From positions 1 through 32,129 of the forward strand of contig NZ_FZNO01000040.1 of assembly GCF_900188025.1 (NCBI RefSeq): a stretch of DNA of 32,129 bases. Direction: 5' to 3'. The DNA is from Blastococcus mobilis. Lineage in GTDB: Bacteria; Actinomycetota; Actinomycetes; Mycobacteriales; Geodermatophilaceae. The notes under the pieces are model-generated. The model had not been told where the DNA came from. It ran no database searches and worked only from the letters and a program-made list of their open reading frames with translations. The position numbers and the translations under genes are program-made. Positions 1-7,214 of this stretch are shown here, piece by piece; within the stretch, counting starts at the first letter, position 1; each line of letters begins with the position of its first letter.

Positions 1-46
1 CCAGCCGGGCCCACTCCACATCAGTCAGATCGTGACGATCGCGCAC
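1..46 (-). CDS. IS5-family transposase, N-terminal end (partial, runs off left edge)
   Basis: Reading leftward from a GTG at 46, the first 15 codons give VRDRHDLTDVEWARL. The DLTDxEWARL opening is typical of IS5-type DDE transposases of actinobacteria. The rest of the gene lies outside the window. A terminal inverted repeat follows at 61-96 and matches the end of another IS copy at the right edge of the window. Family assignment rests on this short N-terminus and the repeat. Whether the element is intact cannot be seen. Confidence 0.6.
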   Translation of the reverse strand, partial: MRDRHDLTDVEWARL

Positions 47-60
47 ACACCAGGCCTACC

Positions 61-96
61 GAACCCGCCGGTCAAGATCGGTGAGACACGCCCTAG
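61..96 (-). repeat. Left IS terminal inverted repeat with CTAG at its edge
   Basis: Read on the minus strand from 96, the sequence begins CTAGGGCGTGTCTCACCGAT. The right-hand IS end at 32032 begins CTAGGGCGTGTCTGGCGGAT on the plus strand. About 26 of the first 33 positions agree by eye, as expected for the two terminal repeats of one IS type. CTAG may be part of the target site. Positions 97-232, between this repeat and the DUF3179 stop, hold no gene I can recognise. Confidence 0.6.
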
Positions 97-232
97 TGCA
101 CTGTAAGCACGCCGCACCTGGGCAAGGCTGGCATCTCGACTCCCGACGGTCGCCTCGTCCTCGTCGACGTCAGACAGGCCTTAGCGGCGACCGTCCCGGC
201 GCCTCCGCCGAGCCAGGACCGGCACCGGTCGA

Positions 233-1444
233 TCAGGTGACGTCGGCGATCCGCGTGTCCGGGTGGAAGGCGGCCCAGGCGAACCAGAAGGTGTCCAGGA
301 ACTCCACCGGTTCCAGGCGGGCGCCGGCGAGCGGGCCGTCGATCGCCTCACCCAGGACGTTCCACCGGCTCCCGGTCGCCTCGTCGACGAAGTTCTGGCC
401 GTCCCGGGTGAACTGCAGCCGCTGCCCGTCCACGACGGGGTCGAACGCGCCGGTGGCCCCGACGGGGCGGCCCTCCTCCAGCCGGCGTCGGTCGAGAGGG
501 GAGCGCAGGCCTTCCGCCGCCCAGACCACGACGGGAACCCCGCGCACCATGAGCTCCAGCACCCCGGCATCCACCAGGTCGGACAGCGGCACGGCGACCG
601 GGTCCGCGGACTCGCCGAGAGCGACCACCCTCGTCATGGGGGGCATGCGCGGATCGGGCTCACCTTCGAAGAGGAACGGGGTCCCGTCCGGGGAGTCATA
701 GCCGCCATAGGGGTTGGTCCCGTAGTCACGCCGCGCGCCGGTGTCCCGGCTGAGGACCCAGCCGTCCGGGTTTGCCCCCCGCCACTGCGCCCAGGTCACC
801 GTCTGTACGGGGACCCGAACCAGCTTGGCCCCGGTGAGCACCCCGGCGATCGCCCGCCCCTCGATCTGGGAGAACAGGGACTCCGTCTGGCGGTCGTACA
901 TCACCAGGTCGGAGTGGTACAGCAGGCCGGACGTGCCGAACGTGAGCAACCGATCGCCGAGCCTCCGGTCGAAGGCGAGCGCGGAGTTGCACAGCGGGCA
1001 GTAGGTGACGGCGACGGGCCGGCCGTCGATGGTGTCGTTGACGATCTCGTGCCAGATCAGGATCCGCACGGGGTAGGCCCGGGCCGGCTCGCCGATGGCC
1101 GGGGCGAGCACGGGCTCGTCGGGGGTCAGCCAGTCCACGTCCTCGGCGGCCTCGAAGCGAGGCTCGTCGATGGGCGGGATGCCGTCCGGCGGCGGGCCGC
1201 CGCTGATCACCGCAGCTGGGTCGACGAGAGGGTCGGGGAGGTCGGGGTTGTCGATGCGGTCCAGCGCCGAGAGGACGTCCTCCTCCTCGGGAGAGCCGCT
1301 GACCTCCTCCAGCACGACCGAGTCAGCGGCGGGCGCGCTGGCCTGCGCTCGGTCCCCGGCCACCCGGTCGGCCGCCGGCTCCCCGCCGCAGGCGCCGAGC
1401 AGCAGGACCGCCGCGGCCCCGAGGGCCGTCCACCGCGCGCTCAC
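233..1444 (-). CDS. DUF3179 lipoprotein with CPLC motif
   Basis: A 403-residue exported protein of the DUF3179 family, whose function is not established. The chosen GTG start (1444) overlaps the stop of the upstream ccdA-like gene as GTGA and places a lipoprotein signal directly at the N-terminus (LLLGAC, lipid-modified Cys19). An acidic linker follows, then the DUF3179 domain from about residue 90 to the end. The domain has the family hallmark TYCPLCNSALAFDR, with C149 and C152 forming a CxxC pair, and later a GTSGLLYHSDLVMYDRQTES block. It is the last gene of an operon of thiol-disulfide proteins, so its CPLC may be a substrate or partner of that relay; this is inference. A longer in-frame start at 1555 lies inside ccdA and is unlikely. 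Confidence 0.9.
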   Translation of the reverse strand: MSARWTALGAAAVLLLGACGGEPAADRVAGDRAQASAPAADSVVLEEVSGSPEEEDVLSALDRIDNPDLPDPLVDPAAVISGGPPPDGIPPIDEPRFEAAEDVDWLTPDEPVLAPAIGEPARAYPVRILIWHEIVNDTIDGRPVAVTYCPLCNSALAFDRRLGDRLLTFGTSGLLYHSDLVMYDRQTESLFSQIEGRAIAGVLTGAKLVRVPVQTVTWAQWRGANPDGWVLSRDTGARRDYGTNPYGGYDSPDGTPFLFEGEPDPRMPPMTRVVALGESADPVAVPLSDLVDAGVLELMVRGVPVVVWAAEGLRSPLDRRRLEEGRPVGATGAFDPVVDGQRLQFTRDGQNFVDEATGSRWNVLGEAIDGPLAGARLEPVEFLDTFWFAWAAFHPDTRIADVT

Positions 1445-2295
1445 GGCTGCAGTTCCCGGGTCCGCCGGTACTGGCGGCGCAGCAGCACGGTCAGGGAAAC
1501 CGCGGTGACCAGTCCCAGTCCCGCGAGCCCGCCGGCACCCAGGCCGGCCACCCAACGGGCGAGCGCGCCCTGCACGGTGACCGCCGCTGCGACCACCGGA
1601 TCGTCGGTCGCCCTACCGGAGAGCACCCGGAGCTCGAACCAGCCGTACCAGGCGACGTAGCCGCCTGCCGCGATCAGCAGAGCTCCACTTCCACGGCTCA
1701 TCAACGCTCCCACCCGCCGCATCCTCCGCACCAGCGACCGCCGCGTCAGCGCGACCGCGAGGGAAAGAGCGAGGACCACGATCCCCATCCCCAGCGCGTA
1801 GACCAAGAAGACGACGGCAACGGCGAGCGGTCCTCCCGCGCGCAACGAGCCCGCGGTCACCGCGAGGAACGGCGCCAGCGTGCACGACAGCGAGGCCAGC
1901 GCGAAGGAGACGCCGAAACCGACCTGCGAGCCCCAGCTCTCCGTGGGCGGCCGGCCCCGCCCGGCCGATCCGGGCAGGGCAAGGCGGTGTCCGGCCAGCA
2001 GCCATGCCCCGAGCAGCAGGAGGACGACGCCGACGACCACCGTGAGCACGGGCAGGTGGCGGTGCAGGGACGCGGCCAGCGGAGCAACGAGGAGACCCAC
2101 CAGCCCGAAGACCGCGACGAAGCCCGCCGCCATCCCGGTCGTGAAGCGGATCGCGCGCCACGCTGCCTCCTTCTTGACGGTGCCCGGTCCGTTCACCAGC
2201 AGCCCTAGATAGGCGGGCACCAGCGCGAAACCGCACGGATTGAACGCGGCCACGGCCCCGGCGACGAAGGCCATTGCGAATAGGGCCGGGTCCAT
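1441..2295 (-). CDS. CcdA-like cytochrome c biogenesis / thiol-reductant membrane protein
   Basis: A 284-residue polytopic membrane protein of the CcdA/DsbD family, which passes electrons from cytoplasmic thioredoxin across the membrane to extracytoplasmic thiol proteins. Two family Cys positions are visible: C21 in FNPCGFALVPAYLG and C138 in SLSCTLAPFLAV, placed in the first and fourth hydrophobic segments as in CcdA. A C-terminal extension from about residue 215 adds one or two further hydrophobic segments. The ATG at 2295 is one base downstream of the tlpA-like stop, so the genes are probably translationally coupled, and its own stop overlaps the DUF3179 start. A role in cytochrome c maturation specifically is not shown, since no ccsB/ccs1 gene is nearby; general extracytoplasmic thiol reduction is the safer reading. 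Confidence 0.88.
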   Translation of the reverse strand: MDPALFAMAFVAGAVAAFNPCGFALVPAYLGLLVNGPGTVKKEAAWRAIRFTTGMAAGFVAVFGLVGLLVAPLAASLHRHLPVLTVVVGVVLLLLGAWLLAGHRLALPGSAGRGRPPTESWGSQVGFGVSFALASLSCTLAPFLAVTAGSLRAGGPLAVAVVFLVYALGMGIVVLALSLAVALTRRSLVRRMRRVGALMSRGSGALLIAAGGYVAWYGWFELRVLSGRATDDPVVAAAVTVQGALARWVAGLGAGGLAGLGLVTAVSLTVLLRRQYRRTRELQP

Positions 2296-2296
2296 G

Positions 2297-2881
2297 TCAG
2301 CTTCCCGAGGCCAGGTCGTCGAGGACAGCTCGGAGTTCCGCCTCGCCGAGGGAGCCGGCGAAGGTCTCGACGTCTTCTGAAGGGTCGACGAACACGAACG
2401 CCGGCTGGGACACGATCCCGAAGCGGCTCCACAGCTCACCGTCCTCGTCGACGAGGTGGGTGAGGGAGCCGGTCCCGGTGTCGGCCACGAACGCCTCCAT
2501 CGAGGTGCGATCCCCGCGCCCGGCCACCCCGATCACCTCGACCCGCCCCGTGTACTCGGCGGCCACCTCGGCGACCTCTGGAGCCTCCGCCCGGCAGATG
2601 GTGCACCACGGCGCCCAAAACCACAGAGCTGCGGGACGGCCCGCCAGCCGGCTCCAGGAGAACGGCTGCCCGTCGAGCGTCTGGCTCTCCAGGGCGTCAG
2701 CCCCGACGGCCGCCGGGCCGGCACCCGGCGCACTCTGTGCGTCAGGAGGGGCTGCCCCGGCCGAGGTTACGGTGGGTCCGGCGCTCGGCGAGCAGGCGGT
2801 CAGCACGACCACCGCCACGACCACCGCCGGACCGAGCAGGCGGCGACGGACGGACGCTCGTGCCCGCCCGTCAACGGCCAT
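2297..2881 (-). CDS. TlpA/ResA-like thioredoxin-fold lipoprotein
   Basis: A 194-residue membrane-anchored thioredoxin-like protein. The N-terminus has basic residues, a hydrophobic stretch and a lipobox ending VVVLTAC (Cys30), then a Pro/Ala-rich linker. The thioredoxin domain runs from about residue 64. Its active site is FWAPWCTICRAEAPE, with C93 and C96 and an unusual TI dipeptide, and a cis-Pro region reads IVSQPAFVFVDP. Proteins of this type reduce or oxidise thiols outside the membrane and take electrons from a CcdA-like partner, here the next gene. The first 11 bases overlap the end of the upstream CPSC protein gene. Confidence is high for fold and location and low for the in vivo substrate. 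Confidence 0.88.
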   Translation of the reverse strand: MAVDGRARASVRRRLLGPAVVVAVVVLTACSPSAGPTVTSAGAAPPDAQSAPGAGPAAVGADALESQTLDGQPFSWSRLAGRPAALWFWAPWCTICRAEAPEVAEVAAEYTGRVEVIGVAGRGDRTSMEAFVADTGTGSLTHLVDEDGELWSRFGIVSQPAFVFVDPSEDVETFAGSLGEAELRAVLDDLASGS

Positions 2882-3206
2882 GATCGGTAGCCCCCTCCAG
2901 GTCCTGCGCGGATTCCTCGTCCCAGGCCGCGAGCAGTTCCTCGGCCGAGGGGTTGCCCAGCCAGCGGACTCGCCCCCCGAGCACGTAGGCCGGCGTGCCG
3001 ACCACGTCTGCCCGGCCGGCCCCGGGGGCCAGGCGATCCAGATCGATCACCTCGACCGCGCCCCCCGAGTGGAGCCGGCGGAGCTGGGCGACCAGCTCCC
3101 GGGTCCGCAGGCAGCTCGGGCAACCCGCGCTGACGTAGACCTGCAGCTGCGGAGCCCGGCCGAACGCGGTGGTCTGCCTGCGCGCGCCCTCCCGCGCGGC
3201 TGGCAC
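2871..3206 (-). CDS. Small thioredoxin/glutaredoxin-like protein with CPSC motif
   Basis: A 111-residue protein with a thioredoxin-like core: a beta strand LQVYVSAGCPSCLRTRELVA (C29, C32 in CPSC), then VIDLDRL, a cis-Pro segment DVVGTPAYVLGGRVRWLGNP and a C-terminal helix. There is no signal peptide, so it is probably cytoplasmic. I chose the GTG at 3206: it lies 8 bases past the stop of the upstream membrane protein gene, and GAGG sits about 7 bases before it. The longer open frame back to 3491 overlaps that gene and is low-complexity Arg/Ala sequence. It could feed electrons to the CcdA-like protein or act as a redox sensor; the sequence does not distinguish these. Confidence 0.75.
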   Translation of the reverse strand: MPAAREGARRQTTAFGRAPQLQVYVSAGCPSCLRTRELVAQLRRLHSGGAVEVIDLDRLAPGAGRADVVGTPAYVLGGRVRWLGNPSAEELLAAWDEESAQDLEGATDHGR

Positions 3207-3214
3207 CTGGGCCC

Positions 3215-3670
3215 TCAGGCCGGTCGGCGGCGCAGCATCGCGCCCGCGACGAGGCCCAGCACCAGCCCGAAGATCACGTGGCCGAGCAGGCTCATGAGCG
3301 CCATGTCGTCGATGGCGAAGAGCGGCATCCCGAGGAACGCGGGCATCAGCAGCAGCGGCCCGACGACCCACAGGAGCACGCCGTACACGGCGCCGAGAAG
3401 CACGGCCCCGCCGAGGCCACGCAGCAAGCCACCGAGCAACACGGCGAACGCCGCGCCGAAGAAGGCGGAGATCGCCAGGTGGACCACCCACCCGACCGCT
3501 GCCGAGCTGCTCGCCACCAGCTGGGCGATCATCCCCATCATCCCCATGAACTGCATCATGGCGCCGAAGACCACTCCACCGGCGAGGCCACCGACTACCC
3601 CGGCAGTCACCCGCTGAATGAGGGCCGCCTGCCCCGCCCCGGCTGTCGTTCCAGCAGTCGTCGCGCGCAT
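3215..3670 (-). CDS. Small Met-rich membrane protein, function unknown
   Basis: A 151-residue hydrophobic protein with about four membrane segments: residues ~20-50, containing FGAMMQFMGMMGMIAQ, ~58-80, ~88-110 and ~122-147, ending in RRRPA. It contains no Cys. I do not recognise a named family with certainty. It is the first gene of the redox operon. The ATG at 3670 follows a strong Shine-Dalgarno (GGAGAGGAG), which fixes the start well inside the longer open frame. The Met cluster in the first segment is reminiscent of metal-handling membrane proteins, but that is weak inference. Confidence 0.75.
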   Translation of the reverse strand: MRATTAGTTAGAGQAALIQRVTAGVVGGLAGGVVFGAMMQFMGMMGMIAQLVASSSAAVGWVVHLAISAFFGAAFAVLLGGLLRGLGGAVLLGAVYGVLLWVVGPLLLMPAFLGMPLFAIDDMALMSLLGHVIFGLVLGLVAGAMLRRRPA

Positions 3671-3854
3671 CGTCGTGCTCCTCTCCAGCGGGCGTCGGTC
3701 ACCCGCTGGACCGGACGCTAGGGACGTGCGCTGCGCCGATCTGTGTGCCAGGACACACTTCAAGCATTCGGTGGGTGCGACAGTGAGCCCGACGGGCGGG
3801 TTTCTACGCCGGGCTGACGGGCGCGAAGAAGCGGTGGGAGGGGCGAGAAGCATC
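3671..3854. promoter_or_regulatory. Divergent promoter region of redox operon and Crp/Fnr gene
   Basis: A 184-base gap separates the outward-facing starts at 3670 (minus) and 3855 (plus). It contains a symmetric CRP/FNR-type site (separate entry) and both ribosome-binding regions. I could not place -10/-35 boxes confidently in this GC-rich stretch. Confidence 0.6.
3742..3757. promoter_or_regulatory. Candidate Crp/Fnr operator TGTGT-N6-ACACA
   Basis: The sequence TGTGTGCCAGGACACA is a perfect inverted repeat of two 5-base arms around six bases. It has the same spacing as the CRP consensus TGTGA-N6-TCACA and the FNR consensus TTGAT-N4-ATCAA class. It lies between the divergent starts of the Crp/Fnr-type regulator and the redox operon. 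Binding by that regulator is inference from position and symmetry. Confidence 0.6.
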
Positions 3855-4622
3855 GTGACGGCCGAGGCCGGCAGAGCGTCCGTGCCATCCTCCAGGACGC
3901 CCGTCTTCTGCCTTTCGGAGGTCGAGGTCTTCCAGGACCTCAGCGAGCAGGAGATGGTTGACCTCGCCGCGCGCGCACCCATGCGGACGGTCGCCGCGGG
4001 GACCCTGCTCTGGTCACCCCACGAGCCGCAGAAGGTGCTGTTCATCGTCAAGGTCGGCTCGGTGCGCATCTACTGGATCTCACCGGAGGGGAGGCGCGTG
4101 ACCTTGGCCGTGCTCGGCCCCGGAGCTCTGTTCGGGGAGATGGAGCTGATCGGCCAGCGCATGGGTGAGGGGTTCGCCGAGGCGCAGGAGCCCAGCGTGC
4201 TGTGCCTGATGAGCGAGTACGACGTTCGCACGATGCTCCTGTCCGACACCCGCATCGTGACCCGCATCGTCACCGGGCTGGGCCGGAGGCTCGCCGAGGT
4301 GGAGCAACGGCTCGCCGACACCGTCCTGAAGACCGCGCCGCAGCGGGTGGCCGCAGTCCTCTGCCGCCTGGCCGCTGCGGCACGGGAGTCCGGGCTCTTC
4401 GCGCAGCGGGGGCCCCACATCCGGCTGACGCACGAGCAGTTGGCCGAACTGGTGGGCACCACTCGGGAGACAGCAACGAAGCTCCTGGGTGAGCTACGGG
4501 GGGCCGGTCTCGTCACGCTCCGCCGGGGCGGAATCGTCGTCCTGGACGTGGAGGGGCTGCGAGCCGTCGCCGAGCACTGGGATTACGGGCGCCCTCGCCG
4601 ATCGAGACACGGAGGGGATTGA
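3855..4622 (+). CDS. Crp/Fnr family transcriptional regulator
   Basis: A 255-residue regulator. Residues ~18-130 form the cyclic-nucleotide-binding-like beta barrel, with GSVRIYWISPEGRRVTLAVL and PGALFGEMELIGQ. A long dimerisation helix follows (~131-165), then a C-terminal winged helix-turn-helix of the HTH_Crp_2 type at ~195-235, with LTHEQLAELVGTTRETATKL as the helix-turn-helix. There is no FNR-type N-terminal cysteine cluster, so a 4Fe-4S oxygen sensor is unlikely; the ligand is unknown. The GTG at 3855 follows a purine-rich GGGAGGGGCGAGAAG, and upstream in-frame sequence is not protein-like. It is divergent from the thiol-redox operon, probably controlling it and itself through the palindrome at 3742. 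Confidence 0.9.
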   Translation: MTAEAGRASVPSSRTPVFCLSEVEVFQDLSEQEMVDLAARAPMRTVAAGTLLWSPHEPQKVLFIVKVGSVRIYWISPEGRRVTLAVLGPGALFGEMELIGQRMGEGFAEAQEPSVLCLMSEYDVRTMLLSDTRIVTRIVTGLGRRLAEVEQRLADTVLKTAPQRVAAVLCRLAAAARESGLFAQRGPHIRLTHEQLAELVGTTRETATKLLGELRGAGLVTLRRGGIVVLDVEGLRAVAEHWDYGRPRRSRHGGD

Positions 4623-4971
4623 GGCGCAGGGTTATCGCGCCCATGCACGGGGACTGCTTCTTCCGCTATCCGACTTCGTATCCCGTCGTGGATGCCATCC
4701 GAGCATGGCCAGGTTCTACCCGAGTCCCCGAGTGCCGTTCTCGGAAGCGCGACCCGGTATGGGTCTCCGCAAGGCCCCGAACATGGAAGCGCCCCGGGTT
4801 CCTTACCTGCAGGGATCCCGGGGCGGTGCGGTGTCCGAGGCGGTGTTTGAGTTCAGGACATCGTGCAGAGCTGTCGCGGGACATCCTTCACAGGCCCTGT
4901 CAGATGGTCTGTGTAAGAGCTCGGGATTACGAGTCGGCCGCGGAGCGATGTCCTCGCGCCCTGCCGACGCA
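4623..4971. other. Intergenic stretch, no recognisable gene
   Basis: About 350 bases without a supported gene. It contains a GC-rich hairpin at 4792-4823. Open frames here are short and do not resemble proteins. A short TCTGTGTAAGA stretch near 4910 is vaguely like some IS256-type ends, but I could not support it. Confidence 0.5.
4792..4823. terminator. GC-rich hairpin downstream of Crp/Fnr gene
   Basis: The arms CCCCGGGTTCC (4792-4802) and GGATCCCGGGG (4813-4823) pair over 11 positions with one mismatch, leaving a 10-base loop. It lies 170 bases past the regulator stop and has no T run. It could act as a weak or factor-dependent terminator. Confidence 0.35.
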
Positions 4972-5283
4972 TCATACTTGGCGAGGCCTCGGCGCCGCGA
5001 AGGGCTGCGTTTCTCCCCCCGCAGGAGATGTCGGTTCGGCGTGGCCGACAAGTGCATCGGGGTCGACATCCTCATCGCCATCCTCTGCGCTGACGGTCGC
5101 ACTCCACTCGAACCTGCTCTGGCCGCCCCGTCCCGGAACGTGGGTGGGGCCGTCGACACGGAAGGTCGTCCAGTCCGGGGTGGACCCGATAGCGCCGGCC
5201 ATGACGCGGAGTTGCCCACGGAGCTCGGCGCTCGCTTGCTCCCGGTCCTCGGTTGGAAGTGACGCAGCCGCCCTATAGAGCAT
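4972..5283 (-). CDS. Hypothetical protein, 103 aa
   Basis: I do not recognise a family. The ATG at 5283 has a good GAGGAG ribosome-binding site six bases upstream, preferred over a GTG at 5310. The protein begins MLYRAAASLPTEDREQASAE, looks globular and mixed to about residue 65 (with DWTTFRVDGPTHV and FEWSATV), and then has an acidic/Pro-rich tail ending PRPRQV. It overlaps no better gene. It may be a lineage-specific small protein or a chance frame. Confidence 0.45.
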   Translation of the reverse strand: MLYRAAASLPTEDREQASAELRGQLRVMAGAIGSTPDWTTFRVDGPTHVPGRGGQSRFEWSATVSAEDGDEDVDPDALVGHAEPTSPAGGETQPFAAPRPRQV

Positions 5284-5473
5284 CCAAGACTCCTCGTGGG
5301 CAAGGAACACGACCCCGCTTCGACTGTGACGTCATGTCTTCGTATGAGGTCCGACCATCGGATGACCTGACCTCCGGCAACACGCCGGCGGCGCTGGCTT
5401 ACTACGCCGAGCGGAACGCCGCCGTCGCGGTCCGGTGGCCAACCTCGGGGCGGTCCTGCGCGGCGTCCGGTGA

Positions 5474-5490
5474 CGCTAGGGCGTGTCCGA
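5474..5490 (+). repeat. Solo IS-end-like sequence
   Basis: CTAGGGCGTGTCCGACGA matches the first 12 bases (CTAGGGCGTGTC) of the IS ends at both window edges. No transposase is attached. It may be the scar of a lost IS5-type copy, or chance, given the short match. Confidence 0.3.
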
Positions 5491-5540
5491 CGACTTCCTC
5501 TGGAAGTGATGGAGCCGCCATTGATCCAGGAACTCATTCG

Positions 5541-7214
5541 TCAGGCTCCGAGAACGGCGCCCCGAACGACCAGCGCCAGGCCGACTGTCAACACCAACAC
5601 CGCCGTGACCAGCGGCCCAGTCCGGGCGATTCGCCGCAGACGGTTCGATGAGCCGGTCACATTCAGCCGTCGGCTCAATCGGTCACGCATGTGAACGAGC
5701 GCCAGCCCGACAGCGGTCAGCGTGGTTGCCATGCCCAGCCCGTAGGCGACGACGAGAAAGACACCGAACACAGTCCGCCCCAGGCCGATCGAGGCGAGGA
5801 GGACGACGAGCGCGGAGGGGCTGGGCACCAGCCCGCCGGCGATGCCCATCCCGACGAGGCCGCCGTGGCCGGATCGGTGACCGTGAGCGTGCGGCGCGTG
5901 GGTGTGCCCGCCTGGGTGGTGGCTGTGCCGACCCGACCACCAGGCGCGCACGCCACCTTCAACGTGATCGTGGTTGTCCGCGTGCAAGTGGTCGTGATCA
6001 TGCGGGTGGTCGTGATCGTGCGAGTGATCGTGACCGTGCGAGTGGTCGCGCGTCCGGACGTCCGTCGCACGGACGTGGGGACGGGTGCCCACTCCGGCGT
6101 TCACTCCGGCGCTCACGAGCGCGCCAACTCCGACGGCGAGCGGCACGTCCTCGACAACGGCGGCGTCGTCCGACCGGCGGTTGCGCACGGCTCCGCGGAG
6201 CATGAGGGCGCCGATCGATGCGACGAGCGCGCCGCTGACAACACCGAGCCACCGCAGCACCTGGTCACCGGCGAAGGAGCTCGACAACGAGACGGCCAGG
6301 CCCAGGACGAGTACCCCGACCGTGTGGGTGGCGGTGACCGTCGCCCCGACCAGGACAGCGTCCCGGGAATGGCCTCGCCGGCCGGCTAGGTACGCGGCCA
6401 TGACGGTCTTGCCGTGGCCGGGCAGCAGCGCGTGGCCGCACCCGAGGAGGACGGCGAGGCCGACGGCGAGAGCGCCCACAAGCGGCGTCAGCCGGCCGTC
6501 GCCGATCATGGTCTGCAGGCGGCGGTCGAGGGCGGCCATCGCGGACCCGAACGGGTCGCTGGACGACGGGGCGACGGCGCTCGCGCCGGCAGCGGTGTTC
6601 TCGCCGGGCTCCGTCGCCACCTCCAAGGAGCGCACGTCGAGCGGCGAGGCGAGCAGGTCCTCGGGGTACGCGCGCAGCTCGTCGGTGGGACTCTCGACCG
6701 GGACCGGCGAGTCGAGCAGCCGGATCCCGTGCCCGTCGACCGTGATCTCGCGCCACCCCACCGGGCCGCTCAGGTACTCGTCGCGGAACGCGACCGTTGC
6801 CGGCGCACTCAGGTCCACCTCGGCTCGCAGCGCGCAGGTCAGCCGCATCGTCGGGAGGTTCGCCGCACCCGGTGGCAGTTCCATTCCCGTGGTCTCGACC
6901 GTCCACCCGACGGCCGCGCCGTCCACGGTCAGCCGCACCTCACGGGCCAGCACCGCGCACTCCGCGGCGGCGGCTTCGGCGAGCCGGTCCTCCGCCGGAG
7001 GACCGTCCGGTGCGATCTCCTGCAACGCCTGCGCGGCCGGGATCTCCGCGCGGTCGACCACCACGGTCAGCAGGACGGCGTCCGGGGTGAGCACCAGGCC
7101 GTCATGGTGGTTGACGGTGAAGTTGCCCAACGGGTGGGCCGACGCGGCGGCCGCCGGCACCAGGGCCAGCACGGCCGCGGCCGCGGCGACGATCGCGGCC
7201 CGGCCCCACCTCAC
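5541..7214 (-). CDS. NicO/RcnA-type nickel/cobalt membrane transporter with His-rich loop
   Basis: A 557-residue protein. A signal peptide leads to SAHPLGNFTVNHHDGL, typical of extracytoplasmic domains fused to HupE/NicO-type permeases, and the N-terminal ~230 residues look like this secreted domain. The permease follows: HALLPGHGKTVMAAYLAG (His/Asp/Gly motif of NicO), TATHTVGVLVLGL, and after the loop GLVPSPSALVVLLASIGLG. Between segments lies a strongly His-rich loop (roughly residues 388-448) with many HD/HSH/HGH repeats, a probable metal-binding site. The family exports or imports Ni2+/Co2+; direction cannot be read from sequence. The GTG at 7214 overlaps the stop of the upstream TPR gene as GTGA. 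It is the last gene of the DUF4331-sortase-TPR cluster. Confidence 0.88.
   Translation of the reverse strand: MRWGRAAIVAAAAAVLALVPAAAASAHPLGNFTVNHHDGLVLTPDAVLLTVVVDRAEIPAAQALQEIAPDGPPAEDRLAEAAAAECAVLAREVRLTVDGAAVGWTVETTGMELPPGAANLPTMRLTCALRAEVDLSAPATVAFRDEYLSGPVGWREITVDGHGIRLLDSPVPVESPTDELRAYPEDLLASPLDVRSLEVATEPGENTAAGASAVAPSSSDPFGSAMAALDRRLQTMIGDGRLTPLVGALAVGLAVLLGCGHALLPGHGKTVMAAYLAGRRGHSRDAVLVGATVTATHTVGVLVLGLAVSLSSSFAGDQVLRWLGVVSGALVASIGALMLRGAVRNRRSDDAAVVEDVPLAVGVGALVSAGVNAGVGTRPHVRATDVRTRDHSHGHDHSHDHDHPHDHDHLHADNHDHVEGGVRAWWSGRHSHHPGGHTHAPHAHGHRSGHGGLVGMGIAGGLVPSPSALVVLLASIGLGRTVFGVFLVVAYGLGMATTLTAVGLALVHMRDRLSRRLNVTGSSNRLRRIARTGPLVTAVLVLTVGLALVVRGAVLGA

Noticed and set aside
4860-4930. 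Possible IS256-type terminus (TCTGTGTAAGA)
   Set aside because: The match is short and from memory, and no transposase fragment adjoins it.
5336-5470. Plus-strand frame from the ATG at 5335 (MSSYEVRPSDDLTSGNTPAA)
   Set aside because: It starts plausibly but has no good ribosome-binding site, degenerates after the IS-end-like site at 5474 and runs into antisense of the NicO gene.
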